Source of the DNA: Candidatus Mycobacterium wuenschmannii | GTDB taxonomy: Bacteria; Actinomycetota; Actinomycetes; Mycobacteriales; Mycobacteriaceae | Length of the DNA stretch: 64,000 nucleotides | Direction of reading: 5' to 3' | Assembly: GCF_030252325.1 (NCBI RefSeq) | Contig: NZ_CP126981.1 | Span: 930,001-994,000, forward strand | Shown: piece by piece, positions 48,492-58,256 of the stretch | Position numbering within the stretch: position 1 is the stretch's first letter | Layout: each line of letters begins with the position of its first letter | The notes under the pieces: model-generated | Told to the model about the DNA's origin: nothing | Seen by the model: only the letters and a program-made list of their open reading frames with translations | Databases searched by the model: none | Position numbers and translations under genes: made by a program

Positions 48492-49931
48492 ATGCCGAGT
48501 CCCACCGTCACCTCGCCGCAAGTAGCCGTCAACGACATTGGCTCGAGCGAGGATTTTCTCGCCGCCATCGACAAAACAATCAAGTACTTCAACGATGGCG
48601 ACATCGTCGAAGGGACCATCGTCAAGGTTGACCGTGACGAAGTCCTACTTGACATCGGTTACAAGACCGAAGGCGTCATTCCTTCCCGCGAACTGTCCAT
48701 CAAGCACGATGTCGACCCCAACGAGGTCGTTTCCGTGGGCGATGAGGTCGAAGCCCTGGTCCTCACCAAGGAGGACAAAGAAGGCCGTCTGATCTTGTCC
48801 AAGAAGCGTGCTCAGTACGAGCGCGCCTGGGGCACCATCGAGGCTCTCAAGGAAAAGGACGAGGCCGTCAAGGGCACCGTCATCGAGGTCGTCAAGGGTG
48901 GTCTGATCCTCGACATCGGTCTCCGCGGCTTCCTGCCCGCGTCGCTCGTCGAGATGCGTCGCGTCCGCGATCTGCAGCCGTACATCGGCAAGGAGATCGA
49001 GGCCAAGATCATCGAGCTGGACAAGAACCGCAACAACGTGGTGCTGTCGCGGCGCGCCTGGCTGGAGCAGACTCAGTCCGAGGTGCGCAGCGAGTTCCTC
49101 AACCAGCTGCAGAAGGGCGCCATCCGCAAGGGTGTCGTGTCCTCGATCGTCAACTTCGGCGCGTTCGTCGACCTCGGCGGTGTCGACGGTCTGGTGCACG
49201 TGTCGGAGCTCTCCTGGAAGCACATCGACCACCCGTCCGAGGTCGTGCAGGTCGGCGACGAGGTCACCGTCGAGGTGCTCGACGTCGACATGGACCGCGA
49301 GCGGGTTTCGTTGTCGCTCAAGGCAACTCAGGAAGACCCGTGGCGTCACTTCGCCCGCACCCACGCCATCGGTCAGATCGTGCCCGGCAAGGTCACCAAG
49401 CTGGTGCCGTTCGGTGCGTTCGTCCGCGTCGAGGAGGGCATCGAAGGCCTGGTGCACATCTCCGAGCTGGCTGAGCGCCACGTGGAGGTGCCCGACCAGG
49501 TGGTCGCCGTCGGCGACGACGCGATGGTCAAGGTCATCGACATCGACCTCGAGCGCCGTCGGATCTCGCTGAGCCTCAAGCAGGCCAACGAGGACTACAC
49601 CGAGGAGTTCGACCCGGCCAAATACGGCATGGCCGACAGCTACGACGACCAGGGCAACTACATCTTCCCCGAGGGCTTCGACGCCGAAACCAACGAATGG
49701 CTCGAAGGTTTCGACACGCAGCGCACCGAGTGGGAGGCCCGCTACGCCGAGGCGGAACGTCGTCACAAGATGCACACCGCGCAGATGGAGAAGTTCGCCG
49801 CTGCCGAGGCCGAAGAGGCCGCCCGTCCGCAGTCCAGCAGCTCGTCGAGCGACGACGCGCCCACCGGTGGCTCCCTGGCCAGCGATGCGCAACTCGCCGC
49901 GCTGCGGGAGAAGCTGGCAGGCAGCGCCTAA
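48492..49931 (+). CDS. rpsA: 30S ribosomal protein S1
   Basis: 479 residues with four S1 (OB-fold) RNA-binding domains at about 35-105, 120-190, 205-280 and 290-365, and a flexible C-terminal tail rich in Ser/Ala/Glu. It recruits mRNA to the ribosome and binds tmRNA. Near-identity to the M. tuberculosis protein over the four domains sets the start at MPSPTVTSPQ; the frame extends further upstream without homology. Confidence 0.97.
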   Translation: MPSPTVTSPQVAVNDIGSSEDFLAAIDKTIKYFNDGDIVEGTIVKVDRDEVLLDIGYKTEGVIPSRELSIKHDVDPNEVVSVGDEVEALVLTKEDKEGRLILSKKRAQYERAWGTIEALKEKDEAVKGTVIEVVKGGLILDIGLRGFLPASLVEMRRVRDLQPYIGKEIEAKIIELDKNRNNVVLSRRAWLEQTQSEVRSEFLNQLQKGAIRKGVVSSIVNFGAFVDLGGVDGLVHVSELSWKHIDHPSEVVQVGDEVTVEVLDVDMDRERVSLSLKATQEDPWRHFARTHAIGQIVPGKVTKLVPFGAFVRVEEGIEGLVHISELAERHVEVPDQVVAVGDDAMVKVIDIDLERRRISLSLKQANEDYTEEFDPAKYGMADSYDDQGNYIFPEGFDAETNEWLEGFDTQRTEWEARYAEAERRHKMHTAQMEKFAAAEAEEAARPQSSSSSSDDAPTGGSLASDAQLAALREKLAGSA

Positions 49932-49948
49932 CAGTCAGACCCTCGCGG

Positions 49949-49976
49949 ACGCCCCGGCTCATCCGAGTCGGGGCGT
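49949..49976 (+). terminator. Terminator-like hairpin after rpsA
   Basis: ACGCCCCG / CGGGGCGT, a perfect 8-bp stem extended by CTC/GAG around an ATCC loop, 18 nt after the rpsA stop. Only a short T-containing tail follows, as is usual in mycobacteria. Confidence 0.6.
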
Positions 49977-49996
49977 TCGTCGTTCGCGGGCTTTGA

Positions 49997-50002
49997 CAGA
50001 CT
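49997..50002 (+). promoter_or_regulatory. -10 element of leaderless coaE
   Basis: CAGACT followed by 6 nt and the GTG at 50009. Weaker than the other hexamers in the window. Confidence 0.35.
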
Positions 50003-50008
50003 GGTGCC

Positions 50009-51229
50009 GTGCTGCGCATAGGCCTGTCCGGCGGTATCGGCGCCGGGAAGTCGACCGTCTCGTCCACCTTCAACGATCTCGGCGGCATCGTCGTCGACGG
50101 CGATGTGATCTCCCGCGAAGTCGTCGAGCCGGGCACCGATGGCCTGGCCAAGCTGGTCGAGGCGTTCGGCGAGCAGATCCTGGCCGACGACGGCTCGCTC
50201 AACCGGCCGGCCCTGGCCGCGATCGCGTTCAGCGATGAGGAGAAACGTCAGACGCTGAACGGGATCGTGCATCCGCTGGTCGGCAAGCGCCGGGCCGAGT
50301 TGATCGAAAGTGCAGAGAACGACCTGAAAAATCCAGTGATCGTCGAAGACATTCCGCTGCTCGTGGAATCCGGTATGGCACCGATGTTTCCGTTGGTGAT
50401 CATCGTGAACGCCGATGAGGATCTGCGGGTCAAGCGGCTGATCGAGCACCGGGGGTTCAGCGAGGAGGATGCGCGGGCCCGCATCGCCGCGCAGGCGAGC
50501 GAGGAGCAGCGCCGCGCGGTCGCCGACGTCTGGCTCGACAACACCGGCAGCACAGACGAATTGGTGGCCCAGGCTCGGGCCCTGTGGCACGACCGAATCC
50601 TGCCGTTCGAGCAGAACCTCGACGCCGGGGAACCGGCCCGCCCGCGGCCGGTGCTGGTGCCTTACGACCCGTCGTGGCCGGAGCAGGCCCGGCGCGTGGT
50701 GGCGCGCCTGAAGACGGCGTGTGGGCATCACGCTGTCCGCATCGACCACGTCGGGTCGACGGCGGTCGAGGGCCTCGACGCCAAGGACGTCATCGACATT
50801 CAGGTGACGGTCGCCTCGCTGGACGTCGCCGACGAGATCGCCGAGGCGTTGACCACCGCGGGCTACGTGCGACTGCCGATCACCACTGACGTGGGGAAGC
50901 CGGACGCCCGCAGCACCGTCGCGGAGTTCGACCACTCCGACGATGCGGCGTTGTGGCAGAAGCGGATTCATGCGTCCGCCGACCCGGGCCGGCCCACCAA
51001 CGTCCACGTGCGCGTGGACGGATGGCCCAATCAGCAGTTCGCGCTGCTGTTCGCCGACTGGCTGACAGCCAATCCCGATGCGCGGCAGCGCTATCTGGCC
51101 GTCAAGCGAGACGCCCAAGGCGCCGTCGACGTCGCCGGCTATGCCGACGCCAAGGAGCCGTGGCTGCTCGAGGCCTACCGCGAGGCGTGGACGTGGGCGG
51201 ACGACACGAGTTGGCGCGCTAAGGGGTAG
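50009..51229 (+). CDS. coaE: Dephospho-CoA kinase fused to a GrpB-like domain
   Basis: 406 residues. The kinase domain (about 1-200) has the P-loop GLSGGIGAGKST and VVDGDVISREVV, and performs the last step of CoA synthesis. Residues about 215-400 are a UPF0157/GrpB domain of the nucleotidyltransferase fold (VPYDPSWPEQARRV, DHVGSTAVEGLDAKDVIDIQ), whose role is unknown; it has been proposed to aid folding. The same fusion is standard in mycobacteria. Its 3' end overlaps the convergent exported-protein gene by 11 bp. Confidence 0.95.
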   Translation: MLRIGLSGGIGAGKSTVSSTFNDLGGIVVDGDVISREVVEPGTDGLAKLVEAFGEQILADDGSLNRPALAAIAFSDEEKRQTLNGIVHPLVGKRRAELIESAENDLKNPVIVEDIPLLVESGMAPMFPLVIIVNADEDLRVKRLIEHRGFSEEDARARIAAQASEEQRRAVADVWLDNTGSTDELVAQARALWHDRILPFEQNLDAGEPARPRPVLVPYDPSWPEQARRVVARLKTACGHHAVRIDHVGSTAVEGLDAKDVIDIQVTVASLDVADEIAEALTTAGYVRLPITTDVGKPDARSTVAEFDHSDDAALWQKRIHASADPGRPTNVHVRVDGWPNQQFALLFADWLTANPDARQRYLAVKRDAQGAVDVAGYADAKEPWLLEAYREAWTWADDTSWRAKG

Positions 51230-51629
51230 CGGGCAGCGGTGCGCCGCAAGCCACGACGCCGTTCATCGGGTCGGCGCTGCCCGGTGCGGGATGGGCCTGT
51301 TGGTCGACCTGCACGAATATCTTGTCGTCGACGTCGATTTCACAGTGCACGTTGGCGCCGTAGGGCCACTTGACCGCGACCTGCATGCCGGCATGCCGTG
51401 GGTCCGGGAGTACCGCACTGGCCTGAAAAGCGTTGCCCGGCAACGCACTCAGCTGGGCCATGTTGGTCTGGTTCTCCGCGGTGATGAACGTCGCCTGGCT
51501 ACCCGGCGCCACGCCGTCGACGCGCGCGATGTAGGTGATGTTGTGCTGATCCGCCCGCGCGATCGCGGGGTTCAGCGACGTGCAGGCCATCGCCGCAACG
51601 ACCACCAACCCTGTCTGCATCCTGCCCAT
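51219..51629 (-). CDS. Small exported protein, unknown function
   Basis: 136 residues with a Sec signal peptide (about 1-26, cleavage after ARA). The mature part starts QHNITYIARVDGVAPGSQATF and contains two Cys (NVHCEIDVDD and VVACGAP) likely to form a disulfide; beta-rich. TAATCT lies 8 nt before the ATG (51638-51643 on the minus strand), so the message may be leaderless. It loosely resembles MmpS-like secreted beta-sandwich proteins, which I cannot confirm. Confidence 0.7.
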   Translation of the reverse strand: MGRMQTGLVVVAAMACTSLNPAIARADQHNITYIARVDGVAPGSQATFITAENQTNMAQLSALPGNAFQASAVLPDPRHAGMQVAVKWPYGANVHCEIDVDDKIFVQVDQQAHPAPGSADPMNGVVACGAPLPATP

Positions 51630-51646
51630 GACCGGACAGATTACCG

Positions 51647-52129
51647 TTAGCCCTTGAGTCGGTTCGCCGCGTCGGCGGCGTCGTCAGGCCGCCTTACCAG
51701 CAGCCACGTTTCCTGGTCGCCGTCGCGAACCCGGGTCAACGCATAGTCACCGTGCAGCTTCTCGCCGTCCAGCAGGAACGACAGATGTCCGACGCCCAGG
51801 CAGGTCGCCATCTCGTGTGCGGTCTTGTTGGCGTAAGTGCCGCTGTCCCAGATGATTACTGCGTCGCTGCCGTCGCCATCGTCATCGATCACACCGTCTT
51901 CGAGCGGATGATCCTCGATCCGTCGCGCCATCCGCCGCTCCTGCGGGTTGACCGCCGGACCCCGTGGGATGGCCCAGGACACCAGCACACCGTCGATTTC
52001 CAGCCTGAAGTCGTAGTAGTTATCTCGCGCCGCGTGGTGCTGGATGACGAAGCGGGGTCCGCTGTTGCCTGGTCGTCGTCCGCGCGGCCTGCCGGTCCGC
52101 CGCTGAGGGCGGTGGTTGTTCAAAGGCAT
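51647..52129 (-). CDS. Stand-alone LigD-type 3'-phosphoesterase domain protein
   Basis: A 160-residue protein matching only the phosphoesterase (PE) domain of the NHEJ ligase LigD. The domain pattern is RFVIQHHAARDNYYDFRLEI, WAIPRGPA, EDHPLE, IIWDSGTY and LHGDYAL. Metal-site candidates are the His and Asp of the first motif and the His of EDHP. PE domains trim 3'-phosphate and 3'-ribonucleotide ends before ligation. The ATG at 52129 is preferred to a TTG at 52204. No ligase, polymerase or Ku gene is in the window. Confidence 0.85.
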   Translation of the reverse strand: MPLNNHRPQRRTGRPRGRRPGNSGPRFVIQHHAARDNYYDFRLEIDGVLVSWAIPRGPAVNPQERRMARRIEDHPLEDGVIDDDGDGSDAVIIWDSGTYANKTAHEMATCLGVGHLSFLLDGEKLHGDYALTRVRDGDQETWLLVRRPDDAADAANRLKG

Positions 52130-52240
52130 CTGTGGCTCGTACCCACTGGCCACCACTTCGGAAACTGCACATCGGCTGTGCCGAAGGTTTACGTCGTTAA
52201 CCAACCGGATATTAGACGCGTGTTAGAAAGGAGCCTCGAT

Positions 52241-52771
52241 ATGGCCATCTGGGTATGGATCGTGATCGCCGCCCTCGTCATTGTGGGCATACCCGCACTC
52301 ATCGTCGGCGTGGGCATCGCCAGGAGTCACGCGACAACCCGGCGTCTGAGGGACCACTACGGCCGCGAGTACGAGCGGTTGTTGTCACAGACGGGTAGCG
52401 CAAAGGCCGCCAATCGCGAGTTGGCCGGCCGGGAGCGTCAACGGGACAAGCTCGACATCGTTCCGTTGACGCCGGACGCGCGAACGAACTTCACCAACGG
52501 TTGGCACGAGGTTCAAGCCAGCTTCGTCGACAATCCCGCGAGCGCGGTGAACGCCGCCGATCGGCTGGTGACCGAGGTGATGCGCGAAAGAGGTTACCCG
52601 GTAGACGATTTCGACCGCCGGGCCGCAGACATCTCAGTGGACCATCCGGAGATCGTCGACGACTACCGTGCCGCCCACACCACCAGCGTGTCCGACGAGG
52701 AGGTCAGCACCGAACAGCAGCGCGACGCGTTCGTGCATTACCGCGCACTGTTCGACAAGCTGCTCGCCTGA
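52241..52771 (+). CDS. Membrane-anchored protein of unknown function
   Basis: 176 residues: one N-terminal helix (about 3-28) and a soluble, charged helical domain (HYGREYERLL, ANRELAGRERQRDKLDIVPL). AAAGGAG lies 7 nt before the ATG, a strong ribosome-binding site. Similar proteins with DYRAAH-type endings occur near stress or general-stress genes in actinobacteria, but I cannot name the family with confidence. Confidence 0.75.
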   Translation: MAIWVWIVIAALVIVGIPALIVGVGIARSHATTRRLRDHYGREYERLLSQTGSAKAANRELAGRERQRDKLDIVPLTPDARTNFTNGWHEVQASFVDNPASAVNAADRLVTEVMRERGYPVDDFDRRAADISVDHPEIVDDYRAAHTTSVSDEEVSTEQQRDAFVHYRALFDKLLA

Positions 52772-52774
52772 TCG

Positions 52775-53278
52775 TCACGGACGCCATCCGAGCTGCATGC
52801 CCTGGCCGGCGAGCCACCGCCCCAAGTCGTAGTCGTGGCGGGCGAGCCCGTTTACCGCGGCCATCGCCCGGCGGACGGCCCGTTCGCCCACCTCCGGCGC
52901 CAGCAGGCCGTGCCGCACCGCCTCGAGCAGCTCGTCCACGTCGGTCAATTCCACTCCCGCGTTGGTCTTGACGACCAGGTCGAGGTAGTGGTCCTCGGAA
53001 CTCCACTCCTGCGGGCCTGCCGTGTAGTCACCGACGTCGAGGTAGAAGTCCTGGTCGCGTTCGTGGCCGGGATTGAAATGAAAGATGCTGGCGCGCAATC
53101 CGAGTGAAGGCAGCAGCCAGGACTCCAGGTAGTGAAATTGCGCACGCCCCGGCGTGGGGCGGGCCATGTACAGGCCCCACGGCCGCACGCTGTACTCGTC
53201 GACCTGCCGGACGACGCCCTTGGGGTCGGTGTTGGTGCGGGCGCGCAGGTCGAACGTCTCGTGCTTGGGCGGGTGCAT
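52775..53278 (-). CDS. DUF402 protein
   Basis: 167 residues of the DUF402 family (beta-barrel nucleoside-diphosphate or monophosphate phosphatase-like fold). Typical motifs are DEYSVRPWGLYMARP, YLESWLLPSLGLRASIFHF and the acidic metal-site cluster FYLDVGD...DHYLDLVV. Its ATG overlaps the stop of the ABC exporter gene, so the two are translationally coupled. Confidence 0.85.
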   Translation of the reverse strand: MHPPKHETFDLRARTNTDPKGVVRQVDEYSVRPWGLYMARPTPGRAQFHYLESWLLPSLGLRASIFHFNPGHERDQDFYLDVGDYTAGPQEWSSEDHYLDLVVKTNAGVELTDVDELLEAVRHGLLAPEVGERAVRRAMAAVNGLARHDYDLGRWLAGQGMQLGWRP

Positions 53279-55869
53279 CAGCGCTTGAGCCGAATCTTCC
53301 AGCGGACGAAGCACGCGTAGAACACCGTCAGGCCGGCCAGCATGCCCATGTCGAGCAGCCAGAAATGCTTCGTGTGCTGCCAGAACTGGTCCTGAGGGAG
53401 CAGGGTGGGCGGCACCAGGTGGCGCAGGTCGACCGTCGAGGCCGCCGCCGCGTACCCCCAACGGGCCGGCATCAGCCAGGACAGCTGGTCGAGGCCGAGC
53501 CGACCCGTCACCGGGACCATGCCGCCGCAGAGCACAAGCTGCGCCATCACCGCAACCACGAACAGCGGCATGATCTGCTCGCTGGACCGGACCAGCGAGG
53601 AAATCGCCAAGCCCAATACGGCCGAGGCGACACAGGCAGCCGCGACGGTCAGGAACAACTCGCCGGTGGCTCCCACGGTCGAATGGCCCAGCAGCACCGC
53701 ACCCCGGCTCGGCGCGCCCTTGCCGCCCACCACGATTGCGGTGACGATCGCGGCCTGCAGGATCGCGAACCCGCAGAAGACGAGTGTTTTGGCCAGCAGA
53801 TACGCCGTCGTCGACAGCCCGACCGCCTGCTCGCGCTGGAAGATGGCCCGCTCGCTGACCAGGTCGCGGATGGTCAGCGCGACGCCCATGAATGCGGCGG
53901 CGGGCAGTAGCAATGCGAGGATCTGCGCGGCTTCGTCCGGCGTCCCGTTCGGGGTGGCGGGTTTGAATCCCGTGCTGCCCGGCACGGTCAGTGACAGCGC
54001 GCCCAGGATGAACGGCAATAGCGCCAGGAAGACGAAGTAGGCGCGGTCGGCGACGACCAGCCGAACCTGCCGGCGGGCGATCGTGGAGATCTGCCGGGGC
54101 ACGCTGGTGTGCACCGGCTCGCCGAGGTCGGCCGGCGTGTCCGACTTCTCCGGCGGTTGCGGCTGCTCACGCTCGCGGAACCGGCGATTGGCCTCTTCGG
54201 GGTCGGCGCCGACCTGGCTGAAGATCTTGGCCCAGTTGGTCGTGCCCATGACCTCGCCGATGCCGTCCGGCGGGCCGCAGTACGCCATCTTGCCGCCCGG
54301 CGCCATCAGCAGCACCTGGTCGCAGACGTCGAGGTAGGACAGCGAGTGGGTCACGACCAGCACCACGCGGCCGGCGTCGGCCAGCTGCCGCAGCATCGTC
54401 ATGACCTGCAGGTCCAGCGCGGGGTCGAGGCCCGACGTGGGTTCGTCGAGCATCAGCAGTGACGGCCCGGTGAGCAGTTCGAGGGCTACCGACGCGCGCT
54501 TGCGTTGCCCGCCGGACAGCTTGTCGACGCGGGTGTCGGCGTGCTTGGTCAGGTCGAGCTCCTCGAGCACCTGCGACACGACTTTGGCGCGGTCGGCTTT
54601 GTTGGTGTCCGGCGGCAGCCGCAGCTCGGCGGCGTAGCTCAGCGCCTGATTGACGGTCAATTGCCGATGTACGACGTCGTCCTGCGGGACCATGCCGATC
54701 CGGCTGCGCAGCGAGGCGTATTCGGCATGAATGTCGTGGCCCTCGAAGGTGACCGCGCCGCCGCTGGGCGTCGTGTAGCCGGCGATGAGCCGGGCCAGCG
54801 TGCTCTTGCCGGCGCCGGATCCGCCGATCACCGCGGTCAGCGTCCCGGGTCGGGCCGTGAGCGAGATGTCGGTGAGCAGTTGTTTGCCATTCTCGACGGT
54901 GTACTGCACGTTGCGTACCTCGAGCCCGCCGGTCTGGGTGGCGGCCTCGGTTTCGCTGCGGCGGACCAGCAGGCCGCCGCTGACCACCAGGTCGATGTTG
55001 CCGACGGTGACGACGTCGTCTTCGCTGAGGATCGCCGAGCCGACCCGGGTGCCGTTGACGAAGGTGCCGTTGACGCTGGTGTCGCGGATCTCGGTGCCGA
55101 GCGGCGTCAGCGTCAGCGTGGCGTGATAGCGCGAGGCCAGCACGTCGGGCACGACGATGTCGTTGTCGGCGGCGCGCCCGATGGTGACCGAGCCGGTCGG
55201 CTTGCTCGACGGGGTGGCCCGCGGCGCCAGACGCTTGACGAAGCGGGTGGCGAAGTTTGCGCCCTCGGCGGCGTGGGCGCCCAGCATGGTGACCTCGGTG
55301 GGCGGAACACCGGGCAGCGCGGGGGCCGAACGCGCATTGACAACGGTCGCCTGGTCGGGCGGTGGCCCCACCGGGGGGCGTCCGCCCTGCACGGTGGTTG
55401 GGTACTCCGACGCCGGGAGCGGACGAGGCGGTGGCGCGGGCCGGACTTGCGGCGGCGGTGGCGGCGGCGGAGCGACCGGCTGGGCCGGCGTCGACCATGT
55501 CATCGTCTGCTGTGCGGGTCGCGGGGGACCGCCGACCGGTGGCGGGCCGCCTTTTCCGCGGCGCGAGCCGATCTCGAACGTCAACTGTGGGCCACCGGCA
55601 TTGCCGATGTTGATGCTCTGGCCGTCGTGGATGTCGACGACGGGCCGGCGATAACCGTTGACGAACGTCCCGTTCACCGAGCCGTTGTCGATGGCGATCC
55701 ACTTGCCCTGCTCGAAGCGGAGAATCAGGTGTGCCCGCGAAATCCGGGGGTCGGCGATCCGAACATCGGCCCGAACGTCGCGGCCGATGATGACGTCGTG
55801 GCCCGGCGCGAACGTCGTTTCTGAGCCGTTGTGCCAAACGGTCAGTACGGGCGGGGCTGGTCGACTCAC
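53278..55869 (-). CDS. FHA-FHA-ABC exporter (Rv1747-like)
   Basis: 863 residues. FHA1 (about 10-105, GRDVRADVRIADPRISRAHL) and FHA2 (about 225-300, GRAADNDIVVPDVLASRYHA) flank a Pro-rich linker; each binds phosphothreonine. The ABC domain (about 325-560) has Walker A GGSGAGKST, signature LSGGQRKR and Walker B LLMLDEP, and six membrane helices follow (about 615-863, ABC-2 type). M. tuberculosis Rv1747 is phosphorylated by PknF and exports phosphatidylinositol mannosides; the divergent kinase here suggests the same circuit. GTG 55869 follows GATACT by 6 nt (leaderless). Confidence 0.92.
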   Translation of the reverse strand: MSRPAPPVLTVWHNGSETTFAPGHDVIIGRDVRADVRIADPRISRAHLILRFEQGKWIAIDNGSVNGTFVNGYRRPVVDIHDGQSINIGNAGGPQLTFEIGSRRGKGGPPPVGGPPRPAQQTMTWSTPAQPVAPPPPPPPQVRPAPPPRPLPASEYPTTVQGGRPPVGPPPDQATVVNARSAPALPGVPPTEVTMLGAHAAEGANFATRFVKRLAPRATPSSKPTGSVTIGRAADNDIVVPDVLASRYHATLTLTPLGTEIRDTSVNGTFVNGTRVGSAILSEDDVVTVGNIDLVVSGGLLVRRSETEAATQTGGLEVRNVQYTVENGKQLLTDISLTARPGTLTAVIGGSGAGKSTLARLIAGYTTPSGGAVTFEGHDIHAEYASLRSRIGMVPQDDVVHRQLTVNQALSYAAELRLPPDTNKADRAKVVSQVLEELDLTKHADTRVDKLSGGQRKRASVALELLTGPSLLMLDEPTSGLDPALDLQVMTMLRQLADAGRVVLVVTHSLSYLDVCDQVLLMAPGGKMAYCGPPDGIGEVMGTTNWAKIFSQVGADPEEANRRFREREQPQPPEKSDTPADLGEPVHTSVPRQISTIARRQVRLVVADRAYFVFLALLPFILGALSLTVPGSTGFKPATPNGTPDEAAQILALLLPAAAFMGVALTIRDLVSERAIFQREQAVGLSTTAYLLAKTLVFCGFAILQAAIVTAIVVGGKGAPSRGAVLLGHSTVGATGELFLTVAAACVASAVLGLAISSLVRSSEQIMPLFVVAVMAQLVLCGGMVPVTGRLGLDQLSWLMPARWGYAAAASTVDLRHLVPPTLLPQDQFWQHTKHFWLLDMGMLAGLTVFYACFVRWKIRLKR

Positions 55870-56175
55870 CACACCAGTATCGACCGCGTAGCGGCATGGA
55901 TTTGACGGGACGGACTGTGATTCGGCCTTATGGAGCACGCGAGCTGCGACAGAAGACTCGATTCACAGCTGTTTCATAACCGGCACAACGGGAGCGCACC
56001 GCGACTGGCGGCATGATCGTCGACGGTGGGTCAGTTCTGTGGGCGCGGCTGCGCCCCGGGGAATGATGAAAACGCCCGGCCCGCAACTGATTCACGATTT
56101 CGGTCCGGCCGACGGATGCGGTCGGGGAAAGCGGTGCACCAGACACCAAGCGAGCGAAGTGAGGGGGAGATGTCG
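55870..56175. other. Divergent control region between ABC exporter and kinase
   Basis: 306 bp. It holds the exporter -10 (GATACT, minus strand 55876-55881), an ACAGCTGT palindrome at 55965-55972 with an imperfect inverted repeat around it, and a strong GGGCGC-GGCT-GCGCCC hairpin at 56041-56056. No convincing small gene is seen. Confidence 0.4.
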
Positions 56176-58224
56176 ATGGACGAGGCGACCAGAGCTACCC
56201 AGCGCTGGGACGCCCAGTCGGGGTCACCCGCCGAGCCCGTCGCCTCGCCGCCCCCGCAGCGTCCGCCCAGCCTCTTGGAGCGCGGCTACGCCTCGCTTCC
56301 GGATCTCGGCATCACCCGCCTGCTGACGCGGGTGCCGCTGATCGGTTCGCGGCCCTCGCGGCAAGCCGTCGACGTCCGTCGGCCCGCGACGGGTGACCCG
56401 TCGGGCAACGCCCTGGCCGCCCCGACGTCGTTCGCCGGGTACACGATCCTGCGGCCGCTGGGTTCCGGCGGGATGGCCGACGTCTATCTGGCCAAGCACC
56501 CGCGGTTGCCACGCCGCGACGCCCTCAAGATTCTGAGCGAGGGAACGACCGCCGACGCCGAGTTCCGCGAACGGTTCAACCGCGAGGCGGATCTTGCTGC
56601 GACGCTGTGGCATCCGCACATCGTCGCGGTGCACGACCGCGGCGAGTTCGACGGTCACCTCTGGATCGCGATGGATTACGTCGAGGGCACCGACGCGGCC
56701 CGGTTGATGCGTGAACGCTTCCGCGGCGGGATGCCCGAGGGCGACGTCTGCGCCATCATCACCGCGGTCTCCGGTGCGCTCGACTACGCCCACGCGCGGG
56801 GCCTGTTGCACCGCGACGTGAAGCCCGCGAACATCCTGCTGACCCATCCCGATGAGGATGATCGACGAATCCTGTTGGCGGACTTCGGCGTTGCGCGCCA
56901 GCTCGCCGACATCAGTGGCATCACCGAGACCAATGTCGCGGTCGGCACGGTCGCGTACGCAGCCCCCGAGCAACTCGTCGGATCGAACATCGACGGCCGC
57001 GCCGACCAGTACGCGCTGGCGGCGTCTGCGTTTCACCTGCTGACCGGTGTGCCGCCGTTCCAGAACTCCAACCCGGTCGCGGTGATCAGCCAGCACCTGC
57101 ATGCGACTCCGCCGCGGCTCAGCGACTACCGCCCGGATCTGGCGGGCCTCGACGACGTCTTCACCAAGGCGCTCGCCAAGGAGCCCGGCCAGCGCTACGA
57201 CCGCTGCCGGCTGTTCGCCGCGGCCTTCCGCGACCAGGTCGGCGGCTGTGCGGAGCGGGCCCGTCCACGGGCGGTGCTGCGGCGTCCGCGGACCACGCCC
57301 CGCACACGGAAGCTGACACTCAAGACGGGCATCGCGGTGGCGCTGGTACTGGCGATGCTGTCGCTGGCGGTGACCTGGGCGATCTCCTTCTTCTCCTGGG
57401 ACAACCAGCCGCAGGCGACCACCGCGGCGCCGCCGCGGGTCAGCAAGACGTCGACCTCGGGGTCGGCGCTCGCGGCGCCGCCTCTCAACGGCACGTATCG
57501 GCTCGACTACGACCGTTCCAAGCAGACGTCCAACGGCGTCATCCGGACCAATGGCGGTGACACGACGTGGTGGGCGTTCTCGTCGGCCTGTACCGCGGCC
57601 GGATGCGCGGCGACCGGCACGAAACTCGACGAGGCCACCCACACCTACGCCAAGAGCACCGGCAGCGGCAACAGCGGCGTCCTGCACTTCGTCGACGGGC
57701 ACTGGCAGAGCGAGCCGCGGCAGATGCAGGCGCAGTGCCAGAAGGCGCGCGGTGCGCCGATCGTCACGCAGTCCGAGACGGTGGTGTGGTCGCTGACGCC
57801 CGAACCCGACGGCACTCTGCGTGGCGTCCAGACCCAGACCGTGCAGAGCAACGAGTGCGGTTCGCAGGGCGCGACGTTGCGCATTCCGGTCGTTGCCTCC
57901 CACAGCGGGGGCGTTCCGCCGGACGTGCAGGTCGCCGATCCCGCCGAAGCCGCCAACGAGACGACCGGGCCGATCGGCGCCCCGACTCCGCCGGTGCTCG
58001 GTGGCCCCTGCACCGACATCGACAAGGTGGCCTACGACTCGACGTCCAACGAGCAGGTGGTGTGCGAGACCAATGTCTGGGACAGGGCGCCGGTGACCAG
58101 CGGCGTGCATCCGGTCGGCACCTCGTGCACCGACACACCGGTGTTCACCATGTCCAAATCGGAAGACGGGCACCTCATCCAGTGCGCCCCCGGCAGCCGC
58201 GTCTGGAGCAGCCAGCACAGCTGA
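56176..58224 (+). CDS. Transmembrane Ser/Thr protein kinase (PknF-like partner of the ABC exporter)
   Basis: 682 residues. A Pro-rich N-terminal extension (about 1-85) precedes a complete kinase domain (about 88-355): GSGGMADVY loop, Lys118, Glu137, HRDVKPAN with Asp214, and DFG at Asp236. The activation loop has several Thr/Ser before APE. One membrane helix (about 386-408) leads to a large extracytoplasmic region (about 430-682) with two Cys-containing halves. GGGGGAG lies 6 nt before ATG 56176. Absent from this place in M. tuberculosis. Confidence 0.92.
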   Translation: MDEATRATQRWDAQSGSPAEPVASPPPQRPPSLLERGYASLPDLGITRLLTRVPLIGSRPSRQAVDVRRPATGDPSGNALAAPTSFAGYTILRPLGSGGMADVYLAKHPRLPRRDALKILSEGTTADAEFRERFNREADLAATLWHPHIVAVHDRGEFDGHLWIAMDYVEGTDAARLMRERFRGGMPEGDVCAIITAVSGALDYAHARGLLHRDVKPANILLTHPDEDDRRILLADFGVARQLADISGITETNVAVGTVAYAAPEQLVGSNIDGRADQYALAASAFHLLTGVPPFQNSNPVAVISQHLHATPPRLSDYRPDLAGLDDVFTKALAKEPGQRYDRCRLFAAAFRDQVGGCAERARPRAVLRRPRTTPRTRKLTLKTGIAVALVLAMLSLAVTWAISFFSWDNQPQATTAAPPRVSKTSTSGSALAAPPLNGTYRLDYDRSKQTSNGVIRTNGGDTTWWAFSSACTAAGCAATGTKLDEATHTYAKSTGSGNSGVLHFVDGHWQSEPRQMQAQCQKARGAPIVTQSETVVWSLTPEPDGTLRGVQTQTVQSNECGSQGATLRIPVVASHSGGVPPDVQVADPAEAANETTGPIGAPTPPVLGGPCTDIDKVAYDSTSNEQVVCETNVWDRAPVTSGVHPVGTSCTDTPVFTMSKSEDGHLIQCAPGSRVWSSQHS

Positions 58225-58243
58225 CCTTGTCGGTGGTGCGCTC

Positions 58244-58249
58244 TACCCT
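58244..58249 (+). promoter_or_regulatory. -10 element of leaderless uvrB
   Basis: TACCCT followed by 7 nt and the ATG at 58257. No SOS box (TCGAAC-N4-GTTCGA) is visible upstream. Confidence 0.55.
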
Positions 58250-58256
58250 GGTCACC

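Noticed and set aside
55900..55975. TGTGA...TCACA arrangement suggesting a CRP site before the kinase
   Set aside because: The half-sites at 55916-55920 and 55963-55967 are over 40 bp apart, not the 6-bp spacing of mycobacterial CRP sites.
58150..58256. SOS box for uvrB
   Set aside because: No TCGAAC-N4-GTTCGA-like sequence in the upstream 100 bp, which is coding for the kinase C-terminus.
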